From Ypsolopha sequella (taxonomy: Eukaryota; Arthropoda; Insecta; Lepidoptera; Ypsolophidae): a stretch of 64,000 nucleotides of DNA. Made by a program: the position numbers and the translations under genes. Below, in pieces: positions 45,590-56,680 of the stretch. The stretch spans positions 1,736,001 to 1,800,000 of the forward strand of contig OW203991.1 in NCBI GenBank assembly GCA_934047225.1, written 5' to 3'. The notes beneath the pieces are model-generated. The model was given only the letters and a program-made list of their open reading frames with translations. It ran no database searches and was not told where the DNA came from. The stretch's first letter is position 1. Every line of letters begins with the position of its first letter.

Positions 45590-45754
45590 TGTATTCATTC
45601 GATGTAACACGATTTAACTTATTTGACAGGACTAAACTTAATTTAAGCATTCTGTCTTTTTCTTTCTGTATCGAAAGGACAAAGACGGGACAAGTAAAAT
45701 AAGGTTAAGGCTGTCAATTAAGTTACATAAGTCGAGTTACACCGAATCGACACC
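45590..45754. mobile_element. Foldback element F, copy 2
   Basis: Same arms (TTTAACTTATTTGACAGGAC) and same ATTCGATGTAAC-type outer end, 140 bp from copy 1. More diverged between arms than copy 1. Confidence 0.75.
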
Positions 45755-45959
45755 ATATCCACTTATTTTTACAACTCTTTCAAGGTAAAGGCAACAAAGA
45801 TTATAAATCTACCTTATACATAAATTATTACTTTTATTAATATTTTATGTTTTTATTGCGAAATCCATGCTTTGAATACTCTAAGTCATTATTATAGAGC
45901 ATTACATACTTAAAATCAATCAGTGACAAATTTAAAAACAAAAATATTTTTAAAAAATT

Positions 45960-46030
45960 CCTCGTGCCAGGATTTGAACCTGCGGTGTCCTGTTTACGTA
46001 ACAAGCGCGCTACCGACTTCACAACCGAGG
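45960..46030 (-). tRNA. tRNA-like sequence, probably pseudogene or SINE head
   Basis: Minus strand folds like a tRNA: CCTCG at 46030 pairs with CGAGG at 45960; AGTCGGTAGC fits a D loop; CTTGT/ACAGG is a 5-bp anticodon stem around TACGTAA; GGTTCAAATCC is a perfect B box in a T arm. Six T follow almost at once, a Pol III terminator. Two acceptor pairs are mismatched and the base before the CGT anticodon is A where U is nearly invariant, so it is likely not a working tRNA. Confidence 0.5.
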
Positions 46031-46195
46031 TTCATATCTGGAACGACGAATTTTTCCACCATACATGTACATCAAATGTTTTGTAACTACTTGATATACC
46101 AGCTTCTAATGCACATACTGAACGCACACACACAACACATACTATAAAAAAGTTTGTGTGACAGTCGAAGTTTTACTTCTTTTTCGGTCTAGGTT

Positions 46196-47262
46196 TTATT
46201 CACCAAGTGTTTGGAGTGTCATCACACATTGATTCAGTGTGCAAGAAAATAGATCGCTTTGTTTTTGCTCTTCGAACGTTGCAGCAAACTGTGTCATCGG
46301 AGGCTGCCCTAACTGCATACTATGGTTGCGTATCGTCGGTACTAAGTTACGGTTTAATTCTGTGGGGCAATCCTGTGGAGATGAATAGAGTATTCTTATT
46401 ACAAAAAAAATGTATGCGTGCTATAATGAATGCTGGTTTTTTGGATAGTTGCGTGCCTCTCTTCAAGAAGTTACAAATTTTGACTCTACCATGTTTGTAT
46501 ACAACGTGTAACAGAAAGGTGTAACCGTATTTGAAGAGCTTATTCAGTCAATGGTTTAGAACAACTTTTACTATGGAACAAATCCTGTATATCGAAAAAA
46601 AATATTACTTACTTCATAGGAAAATGCAATAACGCTCGGCCGAAATGTATGGAAGGCAGATTTTTTTTTTTGATATTTCATGGTTGACTCCATAGTAATA
46701 GTTGTTCTATACCATTGACTGAATAAGCTCTTCAAATATGGTTACACCTTTCTGTTACACCTTGTATAAAGGATGTATGTTTGTAAAGAGCAATCACCAT
46801 ATTTTTTAATTACGTAGTGACCATACAAATAAACATCTTAGAACTCAGTATATAAACAGGCTATTCAAACCTACCTGTCGATCTTTTATATATAGGAAAA
46901 ATGTATTTAATATGTGTATTGAGATGTATAATAACCTACCAGCATATCTGAGGTCATTGGAAGGAAAAGATTTTAAAACGAAACTAATAAATTGGCTATT
47001 AGAGCGCAGTTTTTATAGTATAGGTGATTTTTTTGCTTTCAAACCTTGACATACTTAATTTTGACATATTGAAAATTTTTAAATTGACATTGTATCCATA
47101 TTAAAACTGATCTTGTTTATGAAAATTGTATGATAATTTGTTTATAGAATTAAATTTTAATTAATATTTGCATGCCTAGTTAAGGTTAATAACCGAGACA
47201 TACCATTTTATATTACCACCATTTAATGTGTATTCTGGCAAATAAATATATTTGTATTTGTA
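46196..47262 (+). pseudogene. LINE reverse transcriptase 3' part, split by a MITE
   Basis: A 5'-truncated Jockey/CR1-like LINE. Before the insertion the frame reads SVLSYGLILWGNPVEMNRVF and LQKKCMRAIMNAGF, then LQILTLPCLY. After it, GCMFVKSNH resumes and a C-terminal tail follows (YIYRKNVFNMCIEMYNNLPA in one stretch with small slips, then LRSLEGKDFKTKLINWLLER and SFYSIGDFFAF). This is the thumb and C-terminal region after the catalytic centre, which is missing. The 3' UTR ends in an AATAAATATATTTGTATTTG tail near 47260. It does not match the 36-40 kb LINE, so it is a separate family. Confidence 0.75.
46500..46766. mobile_element. TA-flanked MITE inside the LINE
   Basis: Terminal arms of about 80 bp: ACAACGTGTAACAGAAAGGT at the left and the complement ACCTTTCTGTTACACCTTGT at the right, with TA at each edge. 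Removing it with one TA leaves the LINE reading frame open across the site. Confidence 0.85.
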
Positions 47263-47319
47263 ACGTGCGATAAGGTACTTCGTTCCAATAATGTTTTTAT
47301 CTGCTCCCATACTGCAATA

Positions 47320-47770
47320 ATAATTAAAACATCAAAAGCGGTTTTATAGTATCTACATTGTTTAACCAATGTTATAATATTACATTATAACACCGCTAGC
47401 GAATCAATCACAAGTGATAACGGTCTGTCTTAATTTCTTAAGCCACGCCCTCCTTACTCGTTCTCGCTTCTGATTGGTCTCAGGCATAATATTAATTCCA
47501 TGGTCTCAGGTATCATGACGAGTATCACGACAATATCATTTTAGAGTGTTCTACGAGTATTTCATGAAATTGTTAATAAAAATATTATAAATAAAGTCAC
47601 ACGATGTTTTTGATAGTCGTAGAGATTATTATTAGATATTAGATATTAGAGATAAAGTATTATGTGCAACTGGACATAATTAGACGTTGAGTCAGGAGTA
47701 CTTGTTCACGCAACGAACGAAAAGAGTTTCATAATAGACTTCATGAGTTTCACAATGTCTCACATTATGT
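47320..47770 (+). repeat. Dispersed repeat G, copy 1
   Basis: Shares GCGGTTTTATA, GTTATAATATTACATTA and AACACCGC, AAGCCACGCCC-CCTT and GCTTCTGATTGG with 61985-62250. The two then share AAATTGTTAATA-AAAATATT at 47566 and 62541. Confidence 0.65.
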
Positions 47771-48689
47771 CACAGTTGCGCAAAATAGAACCAATTTTAT
47801 TTGTAGCAGACGGGTGTCTAGTTACATGCGATTTCACCCGATATTTAATAAAGTAGTCACTGCACCTCGACAAACTTACTCCATCAGATTCCCAGCTCTG
47901 CGCACACTCCGGCACACCATTATTTATTTTGCGGGATCATTTTTCACTGGTCCCCGCCCCGCGCCGTGCTCACACCCCTCAACCCCGCAGTCGTCGCAAT
48001 GCTCTCCAGCCATGAATTGAACTTCGGAATATGTTTCAGCGTTCGGAGACCGTCGCCGGACACGGAACCCATTGACAGATATACGACTTCGCTGGGACAC
48101 AAAACATGTGGGATCTTGACTCTACCAAGCTGCACTTTTAGTTCTGTTGAGGAAAAGAATATTAACTATTACTACGTGAAGAAGTGACACTAACTTTCCA
48201 ACGCAAGTTTATCGTCGCCCGCTAGTTTGAAGTATGATTGGGGTACCTACGCACTTAGGTCAAAACAAAATGAGAAACAAAACCGAGTCCAATAGACCTG
48301 CTTTGATTTGCTTGTCTCGCTCGCGCTACTGTCAAAGCTGCCGGCCGTTCGTTGCGTGCACGCACACACACAAACGTGTGTGTATATTCTGGTGCTCATG
48401 TAGTAATATTGGTACATAATTAAATCTGTTTGCTTGTATTGATAGCCGGGGGTTGATTGAAGCACCAATGTCTGGCTCGTACTGGTGAAGTCACTTACCC
48501 GACACTACTTCTTCATCTTCTGATCATCATCAGTGAACATTCGCAAACGTTATCGGCGACCAATGCAACGGTTGTTTGCTCCGCCTCTTCATCTAACAAT
48601 TTTGTCTTTTGGTTTACGTCACACGTGGAAAAACATTTTATTATTTTTTATAATAAAAACAAGGAATAGCTATTTCCTGAATCCTGTGG
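47771..48689. other. No gene seen
   Basis: Fairly GC-rich around 47880-48080 but with only short, unrecognised frames in several phases. A CACACACA...GTGTGTGT inverted pair lies at 48363-48383. Confidence 0.35.
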
Positions 48690-49350
48690 CGATTAAATTC
48701 AAATTCAATTTTGCAAAGTAGGTACATACAATACACTTTTTACACGTCAAATGTAATCTAGTAAAAAGATATATAATAAAATCATAAATGTACATGGACT
48801 ATATTAAAGGTTTATTTTATTTATGTAGCAATATATATACGATTAATATGATAGGTAATAGTAGTTTATGCTACTAGGGCGAGAAGGAATAAATTACGAG
48901 GACGATTTAAAACACGAGCGTAGCGAGTGTTTTAAACGTAACCGAGTAATTTATTGCTTTTACGCCCGTGTATCATACTACGTTTTTCAATGCATAGTGT
49001 GAGGAAATAAAACAAATATAATTTTGTGAACTTTAAATTATAATTGGCTCAAAAGGAATGTATCCAGAGCCGTTAAACAGTGGAAAAAAAAAGTATAACA
49101 TCTATGGTATACAGGAAAGGCTGCAGGTTAGCCAACCATTGCAAACAAATAAAAAAAAAATCATTAAAGCCCTAGGGCAAAATAATCGACTTTCTGTTCG
49201 GTTTTGATGCATAAAAAGTGGGCCTTTACGAGCACATGCATTGAAAAATATATATTATACACGGTGAAATCCAATCAACCACCCGAACCCATACTGGAGA
49301 CCCGGTCAGGGACCAGGAACAAGGTTCAATGATCAATCACCAACCGAATT
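48690..49350 (-). mobile_element. Retroposon 3' end H, copy 1, split by element E
   Basis: On the minus strand the order is GGTTGATTGGATTTCACCG, (element E), CCTATCATATTAATCGTATA, ACACTTTTTGAC-type sequence and a TTGAATTTGAAT tail at 48690. The same order without interruption is present on the plus strand at 54370-54690. Confidence 0.7.
48861..49250 (+). mobile_element. Hairpin-ended element E, copy 2
   Basis: Hairpin 48862-48982 (TTAAAACACGAGCGTAGCGA core with AATAAATTAC arms). TTTTTCAATGCAT follows and ATGCATTGAAAAA closes the element at about 49247. Insertion into retroposon H fixes the boundaries to within a few bases. Confidence 0.75.
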
Positions 49351-49403
49351 TCTTACAATAAATTCTTACACTTTCTGCCTTTCCGCATCTTCATCAGCCT
49401 GCA

Positions 49404-49475
49404 ATATTATGTGACCAGTCGGTAGAACGCCAGACTCTCAATCCTGAGACGAGGGTTTGAATACTGTTGGTCTAG
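49404..49475 (+). repeat. tRNA-like relic
   Basis: GACCAGTCGGTAGAACGCC (A-box style), GACTCTCAATC at the anticodon position and GAGGGTTTGAATAC (B-box style) follow in tRNA order and spacing. Closest by eye to the Lys/Glu type. Acceptor stem not closed. Confidence 0.45.
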
Positions 49476-49675
49476 TTTATTTTAAGATAAATATTATGTA
49501 TTATCAATAAAAATTTATTTTAAGAGGAAATCACTTACTGAATATTATTATTTTGACCACTGTTGTAGCCAGAGGCGCAAAAAAAGGAGGAATATAGGAG
49601 CATAAAAGCCCCTCCCTTAGGAGTGAATTTAAGTAGAAAATATACATCATAATCAATTAATTGATTATGATAAAT

Positions 49676-51975
49676 ACATGAAAATGAAAATGAAAATGAA
49701 AAAATGTTTAATGCAAAATAAATATTACAATTGTTGGTTCCTGGCTCCCAAGCTAGAATTCTCTGTCCAATGGGTAGCCAGGCTTCTTTCGTACAGTAAG
49801 TAGGTTTTGCTACATATGCTTATGGCTAGCTTAAAATAAGACTAATTAACAATATATTAATAACACCGATCAAACAATATTAGTGCGGGTAGGTACCTAG
49901 TCATTCATGCGAGTTATTAACACTTAACTCTGTTTTATAAGCGCCTACCCACATCTCCAGTTGAAAGCAACTAAACATCTCGTTTCATTTCATAACAACA
50001 AAAATATTTTATTTAAGCTATGAGTTATGAATACATGCACAATATTGTTGTAAATAATCTACGTTTTTATTAAATGGTTTTTCAAGTGTAAATATGTGAC
50101 CTAGACTTTGAATTTATATAAACAGTAAATGCTGTCCAAAATTTAGTAAAGACAACAAATTGACTAAACAGTTAAACAATTAAAGCAACATAATTTAAAA
50201 CACCATAATGTCAACTAACAATCACTAAATTCCGCTTATTAGCAAATTACTAGCTTAAGAATGAACTAAATAGGTAAAGTAAACGTAAAAAATTGCAGGG
50301 ATCAACAAGGTTATAATAAAGTTAAGATTTGCCAAGTTATAGAATAGCCCTAGGTCGCCGTATTTCAGTGTAATAAAGGTGTTTTTAGACGTTTTTATCT
50401 TTGTCTACTTGGCTGGAAGTTATTCTGAGTTTTGAATGTGTGTTTGTGTATGGTTGGATTTATATTCATTAGGATTATAAAAACACTGCGGTAGTGTGTG
50501 TGAAAGGATTGTAAACATAATTAGTAAGAAAAGGGTCTCTGTATGTGTGCGACAAGTTTGGTAGGTGCCGATATTAGTGTTAGTTAGACACAGTATATTT
50601 GAGATTAGAAGATGCAGTTTTGAACATGTTTTTTTTTTTTGCTTGTAAAGGGACATTAATAAAACAATAAACATAAAAATAAATATATAAAAATAAATTA
50701 AAAACATTAAATTGTTTACGTCTGAATTTTATAAAATAGGTATATACTTATCTAATACGAATAAGAATCGGTATAAATTGAGTAAAACGCTAAGATAATT
50801 AATTATAGTATAGGTAGGAAAATTACTAATTTGGTTATTTTTCGTTAAATATTAATTCGGTGTCTTCGTAGGTTTGTGGTAGAAGCCATTCAAACATAAC
50901 TTTTTTACATTTATAACTTGTAAAATTTGTGATGTGAAGTTTTTTGTTTATTTTTGTGTATAATTGGGGACCTTTAAAAAAGTAAAAACGTCTACCAAAT
51001 TCCGTAGACACAGGGGGTACATGCCAGTGTTCATGTCTGTTTGATCGACTAGTTTTTACACTAGTTCCTAGTGATGTTTTGTGAAATCTCAAGATTGTTT
51101 TCTGCAAGAATAGTTTTCTGACTGTTAGAACTTTTGTTTCATGGTACAGGGTGTCTGTGGGAAAACGATACGGTTTGGAGAAGAGAACTTTGAGAGCTGC
51201 TCGTTGTGAGCGTTCTAGTTTAAGAAGGGTTGTTTTACAGGCTCCTCCCCATGTTACAATGCAGTAGTTAATTATTGACTGGCAGAGGGCAAAATATACG
51301 GATTTTATTAAAGGAGCATGTGCTACGGCACGGAGACGTTTAAATATGTGTAAAAGTTTTCTGACTCTTGATGATAAGGCTTTAATTTGGTCCGACCAAT
51401 TTAGTTTGTCGTCAACTACGACGCCCAGGTACTTGATGTTATGTGTGCGTTCTATGTGTTTACAAGCACATGGTTGAGTTTGAGTACTGTTTTTACATGT
51501 GTGTATTTTTAATACGAAATCTTCTGGTTTTGTGGCATCAGTTTTATGAAAGCACAAGAATTTTGTCTTTGAGGTATTGAGGGTTAATAAATTATGTTCA
51601 AGCCACTTCGCAATTAGAGAGAGACCTTGTTCTGCTTTGGACTTGACGTCAGTCCAAGATTTACCCTTAAAAATAAGTGCAGTGTCATCTGCAAAAGCTA
51701 GTATTTTAGCCGACGCTGCGTCCAACTGACAGAGGTCATTTATGTAGGCCAGAAACAGCGTCGGCCCTAAAACACTACCTTGTGGTACTCCAAAAGTTGT
51801 TAATATTGTATTACTTTTTGACTTATCAAGTCTTACATACTGCTTTCTTGCTGTCAGGTAGCTTGTGAACCACAAGAGTCCTTTTCCGTTTATGCCAAGA
51901 GCTTCGAGTTTTTTTAAAAGAAGCGGGATTGAAACCGTATCGAAAGCTTTTTTGAGATCCAAGAAAAAAATCCAT
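49676..51975 (-). mobile_element. 5'-truncated LINE, antisense
   Basis: Runs from the middle of the reverse transcriptase (about 51975) through a 1.15-kb 3' UTR to a TTTTCA repeat tail at 49676-49705. The tail type and protein match the LINE at 35938-40627. A perfect 26-bp palindrome (ATCATAATCAATT and its complement, 49647-49672) adjoins the tail. Confidence 0.85.
50835..51962 (-). CDS. LINE reverse transcriptase, C-terminal 375 residues
   Basis: Begins inside RT motif A (MDLKKAFDTVSIPLLLKKLE); the methionine is an accident of truncation, as two further residues of frame lie upstream. Motif B is TFGVPQGSVLGPTLFLAYIN, the catalytic motif C is LAFADDTALIF, then LNTSKTKFLCF and IKYLGVVVDDKLNW. 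The C-terminal part has INYCIVTWGGACKTTLLKLE and RSQRAALKV, parallel to the LINE at 38.5-40.2 kb. No stop or frameshift interrupts these 375 codons, so it is fairly young, but fingers and endonuclease are gone and it cannot act alone. Confidence 0.9.
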   Translation of the reverse strand: MDLKKAFDTVSIPLLLKKLEALGINGKGLLWFTSYLTARKQYVRLDKSKSNTILTTFGVPQGSVLGPTLFLAYINDLCQLDAASAKILAFADDTALIFKGKSWTDVKSKAEQGLSLIAKWLEHNLLTLNTSKTKFLCFHKTDATKPEDFVLKIHTCKNSTQTQPCACKHIERTHNIKYLGVVVDDKLNWSDQIKALSSRVRKLLHIFKRLRAVAHAPLIKSVYFALCQSIINYCIVTWGGACKTTLLKLERSQRAALKVLFSKPYRFPTDTLYHETKVLTVRKLFLQKTILRFHKTSLGTSVKTSRSNRHEHWHVPPVSTEFGRRFYFFKGPQLYTKINKKLHITNFTSYKCKKVMFEWLLPQTYEDTELIFNEK

Positions 51976-52099
51976 TTAAAATAAAACCCTCAAATAACAG
52001 TTAGTCTCTTATGTAAAGCCCTCTGCTGCCAAAATAATATGTTGATATTAAAATTATCTCAGTAAACTCCTCCCCTACATATGAAAACTACATATACTC

Positions 52100-52265
52100 G
52101 TATATATGCCCGTGGTTGTAACATTCCCCATACTAGTGCGTAGCAAACCGTAGCTCATACCATATAATATGGCGTCCCACGTGCGTAGCAAACTAGAGCT
52201 ACGAGTAAGAGATGTTACTATGTAGCACTCCGTAGCTTAAAACTGCTACGGTGTTTCGTAGCGAA
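52100..52265 (+). repeat. CGTAGC-rich repeat
   Basis: GCGTAGCAAACCGTAGCTC, then GCGTAGCAAACTAGAGCTAC, TGTAGCACTCCGTAGCTTA and CTACGGTGTTTCGTAGCGA occur at roughly 40-60-bp spacing. No coding frame. Confidence 0.6.
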
Positions 52266-52679
52266 CTCTTGCCAAGCACTGCTATTTCCGTGTAACAGAC
52301 TACTTGATGAGTAGCTGCAATGCTTGTGATTGTTTTCATTTGGTAGAACTTATGACACATTATTAGTAAATACTTGTTAGTTGTCTTTTAATACTTGATC
52401 AAGCAGTGCAATTAAATTAATGTCAATTAGTTTTTCTTTATTACAATTTTATTTTTGTTACAGTAAAATGAAAAAAAATCATCGTTTCCACATAATATAT
52501 CCCCAAGGGTGTGTCAGAAATGTTTCTAAGTGAAGGCAGCGGACACTGCATAGTACCCTTTAGGTTTGATCATTCAGTAAGATGGACACTTTTATACGTA
52601 GAGGCCGAATTATTTTAATGCGTTAAATTATCAACTTGAATCTTTCATAGCAGCATGACGCTCTAGATCTCTAGAACTC

Positions 52680-52860
52680 AAGCTGTTTTTGAGAAAAGGC
52701 GCCTTGAGAGACTAACAGATAGACGGACAACAAATTGATCTTAAAAGTGTTCAGTTTTATCTATCATGAGGAATGGCACCCTAAAAAGTGTGACATTCAG
52801 ATGGGACGGGATTATAAAGTGCTTCAAGCTTTGGAACCCTAAGAACTTTTTTTAACCGGC
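52680..52860 (+). repeat. Degraded GGGTTCC-type repeat
   Basis: GAGACTAACAGATAGACGGA, CAACAAATTGATCTTA and GGCACCCTAAAAAG parallel the ends of 25850-26402. Confidence 0.45.
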
Positions 52861-53354
52861 CAAATAAATAGGTACATTTATCGATGGAGTGTCTTATATT
52901 GGGCAGACACCTGTAAAACGTCCAAGGAACGATTAATCTTCCTTTCTTCAGAAAAAACAGTCTGCCTTCTTTTCAAGCCGGTTCCAGTTTAACTTAAGGC
53001 GAAATTTTTGTTAAAGGTGAAATTAATGGTTGAGATCGTGACAGATGTCTGTGAAAAGCGGGCCAAAGTGACGGTTTGTTGGGGACTTTGAACATGTGTT
53101 TTAGGAAGGGCTGCCTTTGAATCGAAGATTTAGGGTTCTTTTTTTGTAAATTGTCGGTTATTTTAGCTTGTCTAAACTAGAAGGTCAACTGATCATCTTT
53201 TGCCATACAACCTAGTAACAACCTCTGTATTTTTCATTTAATTTCATTTTAGAAAAATTTTGGTCTGATTATTCAAATTCATCTTGTCCTGTACTTTCTA
53301 TATTTTCCATACTTTCTATCTCTTATAGGTCTGCAATAAATAAGCTGAAAATAT

Positions 53355-56040
53355 TTGACGTGGTCTTGTTAAGTTTCTTGCTCTTCTTCTTATCAACACT
53401 AATCGAAGTGGCGAAGTTGGCAATATATGTATTTTACTTGTATTTTTATTAAATTTATAAATGATTGATGCCGATCAATAAAGTTCTAAATATATCTCAA
53501 AAATATAATTAAATTTGTTTTTTGACTTCTATATAAATAAACATAAGTTAAAATATACATTAATCATAAAAACAAATTAGTATAACTATAATACATCAAA
53601 TATATCTTTAATTTGTCTCGGGTACTCTGCCCCGTGGCAGCGATGACCGTCTAGACAAAATATTTTATTTTGTTTTGTCTAGTTTGTACATAAATACGTG
53701 TATTATTTTATTGTTTATTAAATGTAAGTAAACCCAGAATTTACTTTAATTTTATGTTATTTCTTCTTTTTTATATTTTTATACTAGTGCGATATATGGC
53801 CGATATTTCAACTCACGAAGGCTTTTTTTTTGCCGTGACACAGTTCAGGCGTTTTTCAAATTCAAATTCAAATAGTTTAATTTGTAAAATAGGTATACAT
53901 TATACACTTTTTACCAGTCAAATTTAATCTTATAAAAATACATTTAATGAAATAGTAAATGTACATGAACTAAGTTAAAGGTTTATTTAATTTATGTAGC
54001 AATATTTATTTATTTATTTAAAATGGAACACTAACAGTACACATTACACACAACAAAATATTTACAAAATTAAAATACTGATATGTGGACCAGTTACAGG
54101 CGTTCACAACATTCATAGTTAAATTATAAACACAAAGCAAACATATATATGTTTTTCTTTTTTTCATTAACCTGAATTCCTGCTGTCTTGTATTTTCTTA
54201 TCCCTTGGTTAAAGTAGATATAAGTCATATATTGTATAGTAAAAGTTTTATGTTGAAAAAAAAAAGACATTATCTTGCTAAATTTCTTGCCCTTCTTCTT
54301 AGCAAGACTAATCGAATGAGCGGAAGTAGACATGTATTTATATATGTAAACTATTAGTATGTAGTATATAGGATGTTTGGTCGGCCGCCTGGATTCGTGC
54401 TGGGGGCTCGGTTGGTGATCATTGAACCTTGTTCCTGGTCCCTGGCCGGGTCTCCGGTATGCGTTCGGGCGGTTGATTGGATTTCACCTTGTATAATATA
54501 AATTATTACCTATCATTTTAATCTTATATATATTGCTACATAAATTAAATAAACCTTTAATTTAGTTCTTGTACATTTATTATTTTACTACACAAATTTT
54601 TATTACATTAAATTTGACGTGTAAAAAGTGTATTATGTATACCTATTTTGCAAGATAAACTATTTGAATTTGAATTTAAACATATTATTTAAAGCAAGCA
54701 TATTATTTATATACGATTCAAATGATAGGTAAAACTACAATTGTACAAAGTGAAATCTAATCAACCACCCGAATCCATACCGGAGACCCAGCCAGCGACC
54801 AGGAACAATGTTAAATGATCCCTTTTTTCAAAATCATAAAAAAGAAAAAAAAACATTAAAAATTCCGCTCCCATTCACAATGAGCACTAGTTCAAATACA
54901 AATCCAACGGAGCCCTCAGCACGAATCCAAACGGCCGACCAAATCCCACCACTACATACTAATACGTTACATATATAAATACATGCCTACCTCCGCCCAT
55001 TCGATTAGTCTTGCTAAGAAGAAGGGCAAGAAACTTAGCAAGATTTTTAAATGTTTATATAGAAACTATTGAGTTCTGTGTATCGTATTATGACTTGAAG
55101 TTCTAGTGGTAATTCGCAGTACGTACGTTGTAACATTAGTGGAGCGCCTCGAGACTCCCTGGCTGTGATGAACTGTTTATTATTACCGAAGTCGTTCAAA
55201 TGTTATGAAATTATAGGGTCTTAACTCTTTGCAGTGAAGCTTAGTGTCTGTACCGTAGTCTTACCGCGATAATACTTAAAAAAGGCAGGTTCACCGAAAA
55301 AGAAGGTAAATCAACAACAATGTTACATTTTGGGAAAACTCGAGTATGAAGTGAAGCGTATTTTTTTCAACAGATTTAACAGTTTTTTTTTTAACAGGTT
55401 TAATTAAGGTAGATGCAAGATCAGATTATTTGTTTGCTTGCTCAACCTTAAAGTATCTTAAGGGTTTAGGGGTGCAAGCAATAGTAATGGGGGAATGCGC
55501 AGAAGTCATTTATTGTTACTGTTTTGAGGACAGAAGGGAGCGCGACGGGAGGGCAGGCGCCGCGCGGCTGTGATTGGTTTGTCTGTTCCCCGCGCTGTTA
55601 CCGCAACTACGAAATAACCACTAACTCTCAGGGCCTTTGGGTACAGTTGCGCACACAAATATCTTTAGTAGAGTGTTTTAATTTCTGTGTTTGTGACCTG
55701 TAATTAATTTAATGTAAAATGTTACAATGTACTGCGAATTACCACTAGAACTTCAAGTCATGATACGATACACAGAACTCAATAGTTTCTATATATACAT
55801 TTAAAAAACTTGCTAAGTTTCTTGCCCTTTTTCTTAGCTAGACTAATCGAATGGGCGGAGGTTGACAGGCAAGAAAAATGGTATACGACGTGCACTGTTT
55901 GATGAAAACGGAGACTGTGGAAATAGTTGAAGGTTATTTTTTTTAGTATTCTGCAATAACGGTCATTGAACCTTGGTCCTGACCATTTACCGAGTCTGCA
56001 GTATGAATTTGGCTATATAAATAAAATTCACCTTAAAGAG
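53355..56040. mobile_element. Cluster of retroposon H copies in both orientations
   Basis: Marker AAGTTTCTTGCCCTTCTTCT with flanking CTTGCTAAG/CTTAGCAAG occurs at 53368, 54277, 55032 (minus) and 55809. The minus copy runs from about 55140 down to 53846 and is split at 54009-54697 by material including a plus copy (54250-54690). Another plus copy starts at 55720 and is truncated. 54989-55138 and 55720-55862 thus form 145-bp inverted arms around a 580-bp CpG-rich centre. Tails are TTTGAA repeats. No coding frame. Confidence 0.65.
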
Positions 56041-56214
56041 GTAAATTTTAGCATACCGTTTGGTAAGCAGACAAACTATAGCCTTTTTTCATTCATCTAC
56101 CTCACACTCACAAAATCAATTATATTGCGCTTTTAATTAATTGTAGCTAATACAGACGAATAATAAATTTTAATATTAAGGAAAATAAGAAAGCACCACC
56201 AAATAATTAATAAA

Positions 56215-56365
56215 CCTATATTTACCTGTATTAAGTAAGTAATTAAGTTATAATGTTTATAATCTTAAGTTAGCAGCACCCTAGCAGGGTTCTTGTTTGT
56301 TCCTATATGTATACCTATTTAAGATCTCATGTCCAACAAGGAAGCTAATAAATGTCTATTCTATT
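56215..56365 (+). repeat. Retroposon 3' end with TTCTA tail
   Basis: GCTAATAAATGTC is followed by TATTC units (56350-56371), the form of a LINE/SINE poly-unit tail. Confidence 0.5.
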
Positions 56366-56600
56366 CTATTCTACTCATATTAATCAATTGAGTTTTTTTA
56401 CACTTTCTCATATAATTCATTGTCCATTAGGATTATGTTTTAACTATACACAAACAACTTGACAAGTCCATTAACACAATAAAATATCAGAATACAATGT
56501 AGGTATGTTTATTCATAAACTCCGGCTAAGCAATTACGTGCGCGAGTGTACGAATCCCTCACTACTTTTGCTCGCACCTCAAAAACGGTGCCGATGCCTG

Positions 56601-56680
56601 GTACGCGTCAGAGTGGGAGTGCGGGCGAGTACATTCCTAATTATCATTATGTACTCGACCGCTCTCTCACTTGTCGCGAA
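56601..56680. repeat. Foldback hairpin
   Basis: GGGCGAGTACAT (56622) faces ATGTACTCGACC (56649), extended by GCGTCAGAGTGGGAGTG/CTCTCTCACTTGTCGC. About 33-bp arms, 15-bp loop. Confidence 0.6.

Noticed and set aside
54270..55862. Helitron 3' end at the CTTGCTAAG/CTTAGCAAG hairpin followed by CTAAT
   Set aside because: Similarity between copies continues past the putative end, so the hairpin is not a terminus.
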